Assembly (NCBI GenBank): GCA_964605205.1
Contig: CAZSBL010000098.1
Coordinates: 1-13,182, forward strand
Reading direction: 5' to 3'
DNA from: JAWVYT01 sp964605205
GTDB taxonomy: Bacteria; Gemmatimonadota; Gemmatimonadetes; Longimicrobiales; RSA9
DNA: 13,182 nt
Part shown: one piece after another, positions 7,070 to 13,182 of the stretch
Layout of the letters: each line of letters starts with the position of its first letter
Position numbering within the stretch: the first letter of the stretch is position 1
Notes under the pieces: generated by a model
What the model was told of the DNA's origin: nothing
Database searches by the model: none
The model's input: only the letters and a program-made list of their open reading frames with translations
Made by a program: the position numbers and the translations under genes

Positions 7070-8313
7070 CAGAAGCCCCTCGCCTGCTCCGCCGCGATGC
7101 GCTGCGCGATCCCCAGCGCCACGAAGCTCGCCAGCAGGAACGAGCCCCCGTAGCTCAGGAACGGCAGCGGGATCCCCGTGATGGGCATCACGCCCACGGT
7201 CATCCCGACGTTCACGATGATATGGGTGAACCAGGCCCCGAAGATACCGAAGACCACCATGCCGGCAAAGGGGTCCGACACCCGCTCGGCGATCTTCACC
7301 AGGCGCCACAGGATCAGCCCGAACACCAACAGGACCAGGGTCGTGCCCACGAATCCCGTCTCCTCCCCGATCACACTGAAGATGAAGTCCGTGTGCTGCT
7401 CCGGCAGGAACGCCAACCGCTTCTGCGTCCCCTCGGTGAACCCCTTCCCGAACAGGCCACCGCTCCCGATGGCCACCCGGCTCTGGATCACGTTCCACCC
7501 CGCGCCCCGGGGATCGAGGCTCGGGTCCAGAAACACCTGGAGCCGCGCCTGCTGGTACGGCGCCAGCGCGTTCCAGAGCGGCAGCGCGACGGTCCCCGCC
7601 GCCAGGTTCACCACCGCTACCAGCGTCCCCTCCCACAGGTAGACCCGGTAGATCCAGAGGAACACGATCAGCGCCACCATGTAGGCGCTGAAGAGCCACG
7701 CCTGGAACGCCAACAGGAGCCCGAACAGCGGGCTGACCAGCAGGAACAGCACACCCGCCGGCGTGCCGCCCCAGAAGAGCGCCGCCAGCAGGATCGCGCC
7801 GAAGACCATGGCCGTACCCAGGTCGGGCTGGAGTACCACCAGCGCCAGCGGCACCGCCACGATGGCCACCGGCTTCCACAGCGCGCTCAGCGTCTGGGGC
7901 GGCTCCCGGCGCCCGCCCAGCACCCGGCTCAGCAGCAGGATCGTGGCCAGGTTCGCGAACTGCGCCGGCTGCACCCGCATCGGCCCGATCTCGAGCCAGC
8001 TCCGAACGCCCGCGGCCGTGCCGGCGCCCGTCCCGAACGCCAGCGTCAGCATCAGCGCCGCCACGCTCGCCACGTAGAACGGCACGGCCGCCCACTCGAA
8101 CCACTTCACCTCGATCTGCGTCACCACCGCCAGCGCCACCACGCTGATGGCCAGCCAGCCCAGCTGCCGCCGCCACGCGCCCACCGTGGCCGGGTCCGGG
8201 ACGTCCACCTGTCCGGCGCTGTAGATCATGGCCACGCCGAAGAGCGTGAGCCCCATCACGAGCCCCAGGAGCACCGGGTCGCCGACCATCCGCAGCCGGC
8301 TCCTCAGCCCCAC
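7069..8313 (-). CDS. rodA: RodA, SEDS-family peptidoglycan glycosyltransferase, GTG start
   Basis: Polytopic inner-membrane polymerase of the elongasome that strings lipid II into glycan chains with its partner PBP2. It has 414 residues and about ten hydrophobic segments. Recognisable SEDS blocks are QPDLGTAM at 162-169, the extracellular loop GSGGLFGKGF from 283, FLPEQHTDFIF at 302-312 with the presumed catalytic Asp309, and PLPFLSYGGS at 382-391. The usual QPSE-x-x-K signature reads Q-P-A-Q-F-A-N at 115-121, losing both the acidic and the basic residue. I chose the GTG at 8313 because GGAGG lies 7 nt upstream. A longer frame to 8376 would overlap mrdA and add a Gly/Arg-rich stretch; the ATG at 8289 is the other option. 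Adjacent mrdA favours RodA over FtsW. Confidence 0.95.
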   Translation of the reverse strand: MGLRSRLRMVGDPVLLGLVMGLTLFGVAMIYSAGQVDVPDPATVGAWRRQLGWLAISVVALAVVTQIEVKWFEWAAVPFYVASVAALMLTLAFGTGAGTAAGVRSWLEIGPMRVQPAQFANLATILLLSRVLGGRREPPQTLSALWKPVAIVAVPLALVVLQPDLGTAMVFGAILLAALFWGGTPAGVLFLLVSPLFGLLLAFQAWLFSAYMVALIVFLWIYRVYLWEGTLVAVVNLAAGTVALPLWNALAPYQQARLQVFLDPSLDPRGAGWNVIQSRVAIGSGGLFGKGFTEGTQKRLAFLPEQHTDFIFSVIGEETGFVGTTLVLLVFGLILWRLVKIAERVSDPFAGMVVFGIFGAWFTHIIVNVGMTVGVMPITGIPLPFLSYGGSFLLASFVALGIAQRIAAEQARGF

Positions 8314-8338
8314 GACGCCGCCTCCCCGTCCCCCACCG

Positions 8339-10192
8339 TCACCACCCTGTCTGCGACGCCCACGGCGCCGACACACCGTTCAGCCAGTGCTCGCGCAGCG
8401 TCTGGATCGTGTCCACCGGGATCCCGTGCTTCCGGCGCAGGTAGTGGTCCGCCACCTTCGCGGCGACCTGGGCGATGTCGGATCCGTGCTCGCCTTCCTC
8501 GATGATGGCGGCCACCACCACCTCCACCGGCCCGTCCCACGGCCCACCCATCCCCACGAACCAGCCGTGGTCTTCACCGTGCGGGTTCTGCGCCGTGCCC
8601 GTCTTCCCGCCCCACTGCCAGTGCTCCAGCGCGGAGCCCGCCGCCGTGCCACCCTGCTCCACCACCCGATACAGTCCATCCCGGATCCAGCCCAGCGTCT
8701 CCTCACTCCACCCCAGGTCCATCCACTGGGCCGGCGGCGATGGCGGCCCGCCCCGCATCACCCGCGGCGGCGGCATCCGGCCGTCCCCGGCGATGGCGGC
8801 GAAGAACTGGGCCATTTTCAGCACCGTCTGGGCGTTGGCGCCCTGCCCGATGGCCAGGCTCAGCACCTCCGCCTCCGTGGGCAGCCAGCCGAACCGGCGT
8901 TCGTACCACTCCAGGCCCGACGGGTAGTGGCCGGCCCGTTCCGCGGGCAGGTCCACGTGGGTCGGCTGGTCGAACCCGAGGGCCATCCCTTCGTGAAGCA
9001 GCCGCTCCAACCCGATCTGGAGCCCCAGCTGGTAGAAGTAGACGTTGCACGAGTGCTTGATGGCGTCGGGCAGCTCCGTGTGCCCGTGTCCGGCTGGGTT
9101 CCAGCACCGGAAGTAGCGGTTCCCGAACTGCATCCCGCCTCGACACGCCAGCGGCATCGTTTCAGTCGGATCCACGATTCCCAGCTCCAGCCCGATCCCG
9201 GCCGTGGCCAGCTTCCACGTCGAGCCCGGCGAGTAGAGCCCGGCGATCGCCCGGTTCAGCAGACGCTTGGCCGTATCCTGCCGCAGCGCCTCCCACCGGG
9301 ACTCCGGCACGTTCCCCACCAGCCCGTTTGGATCGAACGACGGCGACGAGTACAGCGCCAGCACTTCCCCCGACCCCGGCTCCAGCGCCACTACCGCGCC
9401 CCGGGCCGTATCCGGCACCACCCGCGCGATCCACCGCTGGAGCTCCAGGTCGATGGTCAGCTGCAGCGAGTCCCCCGGCACCGGTGGCACCTCCTCCTGG
9501 CCCGGGAAGTCGCCCACGATCCGGCCCAGCGCATCCACCTCCACGTAGCGCACGCCCTGCTCCCCGGCCAGACGACGCTCGTACTGCCGCTCCACCCCCG
9601 TCTTCCCGATCACCTGCCCCGCCCGGTAGTCGGCCCACGTCGCGCCCGCCAGCTCCGCCTCGCTGATCTCGCTGACGTAGCCCACCAGGTGTGCCGCCGG
9701 GCTGCCCGCCGCGTAGTTCCGTTTCGGCCGCATCTCGATCAGCACTTCCGGGAACATCGGCCGCCGCTCCTCGATGGCGCTGATCCGATCGAACGACAGG
9801 TCCGTCGACACCACCAGCTGCTGCTGCGGGTCACGCCGCTGCCGCTCCATCAACCGCTCGATCTCTCGCTCCTCCAGCTCCAGGTACGGCGCCAGCCGGC
9901 CCAGCGTGCTCCGGATCGAGTCACGGGGCGCCGGCAGCAGGCTCAGCGCGTATCCCGGCACGTTGTCCGCCACCAGTCGCCCCTCCCGGTCCACGATCGT
10001 GCCCCGGGGCGCCAGCAGCGTCAGCGGGCGCAGCCGGTTCCGGTCCGACTGCATGGCGTACGCCGGGTTCCGCCGCACCTGCGTATGGAAGAAGACGAAG
10101 ACCAGCGCGCCGATAAGCAGCCACACTACCACCATGGCGCCCTGTGCCCGGCGCCGCCGCTCGTGCATGTGGAATGTCTGGGAGTCTTGCAC
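8339..10192 (-). CDS. mrdA: Penicillin-binding protein 2 (elongasome transpeptidase), GTG start
   Basis: Class B penicillin-binding protein that crosslinks glycan strands during side-wall growth, anchored in the inner membrane and paired with RodA. It has 617 residues. A basic cytoplasmic N terminus precedes one membrane helix at about 19-36. The dimerisation/pedestal region includes PRGTIVDREG from 62, HLVGYVSEI near 168-176 and GKTGVERQYE near 196-205. The transpeptidase domain has all three catalytic motifs: S324-T-W-K327, S381-C-N383 and K530-T-G532. The GTG at 10192 is preferred: AGGA is 5 nt upstream, whereas the in-frame ATG at 10168 has none. It is 24 bp after mreD and 25 bp before rodA, the classic elongasome arrangement. 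PBP3/FtsI is ruled out by neighbours and by the PBP2-type blocks. Confidence 0.96.
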   Translation of the reverse strand: MQDSQTFHMHERRRRAQGAMVVVWLLIGALVFVFFHTQVRRNPAYAMQSDRNRLRPLTLLAPRGTIVDREGRLVADNVPGYALSLLPAPRDSIRSTLGRLAPYLELEEREIERLMERQRRDPQQQLVVSTDLSFDRISAIEERRPMFPEVLIEMRPKRNYAAGSPAAHLVGYVSEISEAELAGATWADYRAGQVIGKTGVERQYERRLAGEQGVRYVEVDALGRIVGDFPGQEEVPPVPGDSLQLTIDLELQRWIARVVPDTARGAVVALEPGSGEVLALYSSPSFDPNGLVGNVPESRWEALRQDTAKRLLNRAIAGLYSPGSTWKLATAGIGLELGIVDPTETMPLACRGGMQFGNRYFRCWNPAGHGHTELPDAIKHSCNVYFYQLGLQIGLERLLHEGMALGFDQPTHVDLPAERAGHYPSGLEWYERRFGWLPTEAEVLSLAIGQGANAQTVLKMAQFFAAIAGDGRMPPPRVMRGGPPSPPAQWMDLGWSEETLGWIRDGLYRVVEQGGTAAGSALEHWQWGGKTGTAQNPHGEDHGWFVGMGGPWDGPVEVVVAAIIEEGEHGSDIAQVAAKVADHYLRRKHGIPVDTIQTLREHWLNGVSAPWASQTGW

Positions 10193-10216
10193 CGGTATCC
10201 TGCCCTGTATTCGCGT

Positions 10217-10687
10217 CTACCGCACCGTCCGGTAGATCACCACGGCCGCCAGCCCGGCGAGGGCGGCGTAGATCGCTTCCAGCGGCGCGTTCACCAGCAG
10301 CGCGTCCATCGGCTCGCCCCGCCGCACCCCGCCCGCCAGCGTGAAGTATAGCGCATCCTGGATCCAGGCACCGAGGAAGAGATAGATCCCCAGGAAGACC
10401 GCGCTGTCGCCCACGAACAGGTCCCGTGACCGGGCACCCAGGAACCCCACCACCGTGTGCGTCACCGCCGCCGCCCCGAACGCCCCCAGGGAGACGGCGT
10501 CCTCCAGAAGCCCGAGGGCGAAGCCGACCCCGGCCGCCGCACCGCCCGCCACCTGCCGGGCCGACAGGAGCACCGCGATGGTCAGCAGGTCCGGCGCCCG
10601 GGCCTCGATACCCAGGCTCAGGTGCAGGGCGAAGTGGAGCCCCGTCAACAGCCCGATGAAGACCCCGAACGGCCAGCCGCCCTTCAC
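10217..10687 (-). CDS. mreD: Rod shape-determining membrane protein MreD, GTG start
   Basis: Small polytopic inner-membrane protein of the elongasome that works with MreC. It has 156 residues, close to typical MreD size, and about five hydrophobic stretches (roughly 8-25, 33-60, 68-86, 94-118 and 130-152). The GLLEDAVSLGAFG stretch around 59-71 matches the family's conserved G-L-x-x-D...LG element. The GTG at 10687 overlaps the mreC stop as GTGA, so translation is probably coupled; a G-rich stretch upstream may serve as ribosome-binding site. MreD diverges quickly, so identity rests on topology, that one motif and its place between mreC and mrdA, which together are convincing. Confidence 0.93.
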   Translation of the reverse strand: MKGGWPFGVFIGLLTGLHFALHLSLGIEARAPDLLTIAVLLSARQVAGGAAAGVGFALGLLEDAVSLGAFGAAAVTHTVVGFLGARSRDLFVGDSAVFLGIYLFLGAWIQDALYFTLAGGVRRGEPMDALLVNAPLEAIYAALAGLAAVVIYRTVR

Positions 10688-11610
10688 GGCCCACCCCCCG
10701 GCCCCGCACCGGCCCCGATCGGCGGGTCACCGGCCGAACCGCCCGGCTGCGACACGCCCCGCCGCCCCGGGCCCGTGGTCTCGCCGTCCCACAGCGGCTC
10801 CAGCGGCTCCCCCGGGACCCCCACCAGCACGTGGGTCGCCGCCTCGGGCCGCACCGCCGGCCGCACGATGTAGCTCTTCCGCCACCCGGGCTCCGCGTCC
10901 TCCACGGCCACCACCGTGCCCAGCAGTATCCCCCGGGGGTACATCCCGCCACGGCCCGAGGTGACCACCCGGGTGCCAGGCGCCACATCGGTATGGAACG
11001 GCGCGCCCTCCAGCGCCATCCGATCCTGCTCACGGTAGAGGCCCCGTCGGGACTGGACGATCCCGTACGCCTCCCCGTCGGCGGTCATGGCGCTCGCCCG
11101 GAAGTCCGAGTGCGTCCAGTCGATGGCCTGCGACGATGTTGCCCCCACCTCCCAGACCACGCCCAGCAGCCCGCCCGCCGCGATCACCGGGCTCCCTACC
11201 GCCACGCCATCCTCCTGGCCCACGTCCAGCAGGAAGCTGCTCTCCCCGCCCGGCGTGCCGACCCGCACCAGCTCGGCGGGCACGAACGAGCCCGGGGCCC
11301 GGCTCCGGAGCCCGAGCAGCTCCCGCAGCTGCCGGTTCTCTTCGGCGAGGCTGGCCTGGGCCGAGACCACCGCCAGCAGCGAGTCCCGCTGTGCCCGCAG
11401 CTCCCGCATCGCCGCCGTCCTCGCCGCCTGCGTCTCCATCTCGCTCTGCGCCACGATGAACGGCATCAGCACCGTCCCCCGGATCGCCCGGCGAATCGGC
11501 GTCTGGTGGTTCTGGGGAAGGAAGTAGAGGAAGAGCGCGGCCACCAGGAAGACGGACGCGAGCCCTATGCTGCGCCAGCGTGCCCTGCGGGGATCCTCGA
11601 AATAGTCCAC
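10684..11610 (-). CDS. mreC: Rod shape-determining protein MreC, GTG start
   Basis: Bitopic inner-membrane protein whose periplasmic part scaffolds and activates PBP2-RodA. It has 308 residues: a short Arg-rich cytoplasmic start, one membrane helix at about 15-32, a predicted coiled coil at about 55-100 (EENRQLRELLGL is a typical MreC end to it), then the beta-rich MreC domain at about 108-265. In that domain VIAAGGLLGVV, VVTSGRGGMYPRGILLG and VVAVE are family-typical. The last 30 residues are Gly/Pro-rich and probably disordered. The GTG at 11610 is 17 bp after the mreB stop, with only a weak Shine-Dalgarno. The stop overlaps the mreD start. It lies in the expected mreB-mreC-mreD order. Confidence 0.95.
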   Translation of the reverse strand: MDYFEDPRRARWRSIGLASVFLVAALFLYFLPQNHQTPIRRAIRGTVLMPFIVAQSEMETQAARTAAMRELRAQRDSLLAVVSAQASLAEENRQLRELLGLRSRAPGSFVPAELVRVGTPGGESSFLLDVGQEDGVAVGSPVIAAGGLLGVVWEVGATSSQAIDWTHSDFRASAMTADGEAYGIVQSRRGLYREQDRMALEGAPFHTDVAPGTRVVTSGRGGMYPRGILLGTVVAVEDAEPGWRKSYIVRPAVRPEAATHVLVGVPGEPLEPLWDGETTGPGRRGVSQPGGSAGDPPIGAGAGPGGGP

Positions 11611-11627
11611 TCGCGCTCAGTCACCCA

Positions 11628-12659
11628 TCATGTGGCCAGGACGCTCCGGTATCGGGGCAGATCGTCCAGGATCCGGCCCGCGCCTCGCACCACACACGTC
11701 AGGGGCTCCTCGTCCAGGTGGATCGGCAGGTTCGTCTCGTGGGCCAGCAGCTGGTCCAGGCCCCGGATCAGCGCACCGCCGCCCGTCATCACGATCCCAC
11801 GGTCCACGATGTCGCTCGCCAGCTCCGGCGGCGTGATCTCCAGCGCACGACGCACCGCGTCCACGATCTGCTGGATCGGCTCCTGGATGCACTCGCGGAT
11901 CTCCTGCGAGTGGATCCGCACCGTCTTCGGGATCCCGCTCACCAGGTCCCGGCCCTTCACGTCCATCTCCCGCTCATCGCCGCTCGTGAACGCCGAGCCG
12001 ATCTGGATCTTGATCGCCTCCGCCGTCGGCTCGCCGATCAGCAGGTTGTAGTTCTTCCGCAGGAACGTCACGATGGCCGCGTCGATCTCGTCGCCGCCCA
12101 CCCGGATGCTCGTGTCGCTCACGATCCCGTTCAGCGCGATCACCGCGATCTCCGTGGTGCCGCCGCCGATGTCGATCACCATGTTGCCCGTGGGCGTGTC
12201 CACCGGCAGCCCCACGCCGATGGCGGCCGCCATCGGCTCCGCCACCATGTAGACTTCCTTCGCACCGCTCGCCGCCGCGCTGTCCCGCACCGCCCGCCGC
12301 TCCAGCTCCGTGATCCCGCTCGGCACCCCCACCACCACCCGCGGCTTGATCCGGAAGATCCGCTTCGACGTGACCTGCCGCAGGAAGTGCCGCAGCATGA
12401 TCTCCGTAATGTCCACGTCGGCGATCACGCCGTCCTTGAGCGGCCGGATGGCCATGATCCCCTCGGGCGTGCGGCCGAGCATCCGCTTCGCTTCCAGCCC
12501 GATCCCCTTGATCTTGCTCGAGCCTCGCTCCACCGCCACCACGCTCGGCTCGTTCAGCACGATGCCTTCCCCCTTCACGTACACCAGCGTATTGGCCGTG
12601 CCGAGGTCGACCGCGATATCGTTGACCGGGAGCAGCCCGGACTGGAACCAGCTAGGCAG
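11628..12659 (-). CDS. mreB: Cell shape-determining actin homologue MreB, apparent CTG start
   Basis: Bacterial actin that forms membrane-bound filaments steering the elongasome. Read from the CTG at 12659 it has 343 residues, close to E. coli MreB (347). Phosphate-1 motif DLGTANT is at 18-24. Other family hallmarks are GIVLNEPSVVA, VVVGVPSGITELERRAV, AEPMAAAIG, the phosphate-2 block DIGGGTTEIAV, GGDEIDAAI, EIRECI and the adenosine loop TGGGALIRGLD. The first in-frame ATG/GTG/TTG is the GTG at 12584 (residue 26), which lies after phosphate-1 and would give a protein unable to bind ATP normally. The frame is open upstream to a TGA at 12684-12686. The CTG has GGGGAG (12668-12673) 8 nt upstream and gives a normal N terminus (PSWFQSGLLP, likely the membrane-contacting segment). 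The identity is certain; the exact start is inferred. Confidence 0.95.
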   Translation of the reverse strand: MPSWFQSGLLPVNDIAVDLGTANTLVYVKGEGIVLNEPSVVAVERGSSKIKGIGLEAKRMLGRTPEGIMAIRPLKDGVIADVDITEIMLRHFLRQVTSKRIFRIKPRVVVGVPSGITELERRAVRDSAAASGAKEVYMVAEPMAAAIGVGLPVDTPTGNMVIDIGGGTTEIAVIALNGIVSDTSIRVGGDEIDAAIVTFLRKNYNLLIGEPTAEAIKIQIGSAFTSGDEREMDVKGRDLVSGIPKTVRIHSQEIRECIQEPIQQIVDAVRRALEITPPELASDIVDRGIVMTGGGALIRGLDQLLAHETNLPIHLDEEPLTCVVRGAGRILDDLPRYRSVLAT

Positions 12660-12667
12660 TGGATCGT

Positions 12668-12673
12668 CTCCCC
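12668..12673 (-). promoter_or_regulatory. Shine-Dalgarno of mreB that supports the CTG start
   Basis: Gene-strand GGGGAG ends 8 nt before the CTG at 12659, an ideal spacing. No comparable motif lies near the CTG at 12635 or at a useful distance from the GTG at 12584. It therefore decides the start. It directly abuts the 12674-12691 hairpin. Confidence 0.6.
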
Positions 12674-12691
12674 GCCGGCACTTTCACCGGC
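12674..12691 (-). promoter_or_regulatory. Hairpin abutting the mreB ribosome-binding site
   Basis: On the gene strand GCCGG, an 8-nt loop TGAAAGTG, then CCGGC form a perfect 5-bp GC stem. Its 3' base is immediately followed by the GGGGAG Shine-Dalgarno. It could influence ribosome access. The stem is short in GC-rich DNA, so chance is possible. Confidence 0.35.
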
Positions 12692-12711
12692 AGTTGGGTG
12701 CACACGTAAGC

Positions 12712-12727
12712 ACGCCTCGAAGGCGCT
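12712..12727 (-). promoter_or_regulatory. Second hairpin in the presumed mreB leader
   Basis: Gene-strand AGCGCCTTCGAGGCGT folds as GCGCCT / AGGCGT around a TCG loop, with one G-T wobble. It lies between the promoter candidate and the ribosome-binding site. No T-run follows, so it is not a terminator. A structural role is possible but unproven. Confidence 0.3.
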
Positions 12728-12744
12728 CCGGGGCGCGGGGAAAG

Positions 12745-12773
12745 AAAGTACCGACGCCCCCCGTTACGGGCAA
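12745..12773 (-). promoter_or_regulatory. Possible sigma-70-type promoter for the mreB operon
   Basis: On the gene strand TTGCCC (-35, 4 of 6 consensus) and TACTTT (-10, 3 of 6) are separated by exactly 17 bp. The start of transcription would fall near 12738, giving a leader of about 80 nt. The boxes are weak; position and spacing are the main support. Confidence 0.3.
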
Positions 12774-12945
12774 GCGCCCCGGCGCCCCGTACGGAACCGG
12801 TCGAGGCGGCCTCCCCGTCGCCCTTCACGCCCCAGGTGCGAGCCTCGAAATCGATATCCAACGCGGGGTCTTCGACATCTGGAGTGGGTGAAACGGAGCC
12901 AGGGTCGGCTCCCGGGGGCACTGGCGGGGCGGAACGCCCGGTCAA

Positions 12946-12980
12946 CCGCGGAGGCGCCGAGACGCGGAGCATACGCGGAG
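12946..12980. repeat. Three degenerate CGCGGAG direct repeats
   Basis: On the plus strand CCGCGGAG (12946), ACGCGGAG (12962) and ACGCGGAG (12973) lie 16 and 11 bp apart, followed by a run of six T. The copies are direct, not inverted, so no terminator hairpin forms. It looks like a decayed short tandem repeat. Confidence 0.5.
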
Positions 12981-13182
12981 TTTTTTGAGTCTTTTCCGGT
13001 GAGGCGGCACGGCCGGCGGGGGGCGTAATGCCGGCGAGGCTGCCTTCCCGGGCGGAGACAGTTCCCCGACAGCTCGTGTGGGTGATCCCGACCCCGGCCT
13101 CCGTGATGCCAACGCAGAACTAAGCTTGCGTCTTCCGCCGCCCAGCCTGCCCTGCCCGGATCAAACTCAAACGAAGTTCTCC

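Larger units (their letters stand above)
12660..13182. other. Region upstream of mreB; no convincing gene
   Basis: About 520 bp without a supportable coding region. On the gene strand, from the right edge, it holds: a stretch resembling the start of 16S rRNA (around 13130-13168); a short inverted repeat around AAGCTT near 13112-13131; an A/T-rich patch (12981-12996); degenerate CGCGGAG repeats (12946-12980); a possible promoter (12745-12773); and two hairpins in the presumed mreB leader. A 106-codon minus frame (12652-12972) runs through repeats, promoter and leader and shows no family resemblance. Confidence 0.6.

Noticed and set aside
8313..8376. Longer RodA N terminus reaching 8376
   Set aside because: It would overlap the end of mrdA and add a Gly/Arg-rich stretch unlike RodA; the GTG at 8313 has a strong GGAGG at good spacing.
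8228..10351. Plus-strand frame of about 700 codons opposite mrdA
   Set aside because: Same antisense artefact; the minus-strand PBP2 has all three catalytic motifs, and this frame has no recognisable family features.
12584..12586. GTG at 12584 as the mreB start
   Set aside because: It would remove the phosphate-1 DLGTANT motif needed for nucleotide binding, and no Shine-Dalgarno precedes it.
12940..12945. Gene-strand TTGACC (5 of 6 match to a -35 box)
   Set aside because: No reasonable -10 sequence lies 16-18 bp downstream; the region there is G/C only.
12652..12972. 106-codon minus frame upstream of mreB
   Set aside because: It starts inside the CGCGGAG repeat, spans the promoter candidate and both leader hairpins, overlaps the mreB start, and looks like no known protein.
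13028..13123. 31-residue plus-strand ORF (ATG to TAA)
   Set aside because: No ribosome-binding site, no recognisable sequence, and it is short enough to occur by chance.

Overview
The window carries eleven protein-coding genes, all on the minus strand, so transcription runs from the right edge (about 12.7 kb) to the left edge. The DNA is very GC-rich, codon third positions are strongly G/C, and the long plus-strand reading frames look like antisense shadows of the real genes. The gene set (mreBCD, mrdA, rodA) indicates a rod-shaped Gram-negative-type bacterium. The eukaryote/archaeal-like ProRS, the GC content and the gene mix would suit Gemmatimonadota or a similar high-GC environmental phylum. 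That placement is a guess, because no marker in the window fixes it.

In transcription order the genes are: an approximately 520-bp upstream region (12660-13182) with a possible promoter, leader hairpins and degenerate repeats; mreB, mreC, mreD, mrdA (PBP2) and rodA, the complete elongasome core; accD (acetyl-CoA carboxyltransferase beta); folC (folylpolyglutamate/dihydrofolate synthase); hisS; a small two-helix membrane protein of unknown function; proS; then a 249-bp spacer with two heptad-repeat arrays; and guaA, whose 3' end lies off the left edge.

From mreB to hisS the genes are 25 bp or less apart or overlap (GTGA at mreC/mreD, TGATG at rodA/accD, TTGA at accD/folC). This suggests one long co-transcribed unit linking wall elongation to fatty-acid, folate and aminoacyl-tRNA supply. 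proS follows the small membrane gene after 69 bp and probably belongs to the same transcript. guaA may be separate.

Three points stand out. mreB has no ATG, GTG or TTG that would keep its first ATP-binding motif, and appears to start at a CTG behind a good Shine-Dalgarno. RodA carries Gln and Asn where SEDS proteins normally have the conserved Glu and Lys of the QPSE-x-x-K motif. The proS-guaA spacer holds two arrays of 7-bp units built on CTTAG/CTAAG. I found no mobile element, CRISPR array, tRNA gene or clearly new multi-gene system; the window is mostly a core-gene superoperon with unusual details.
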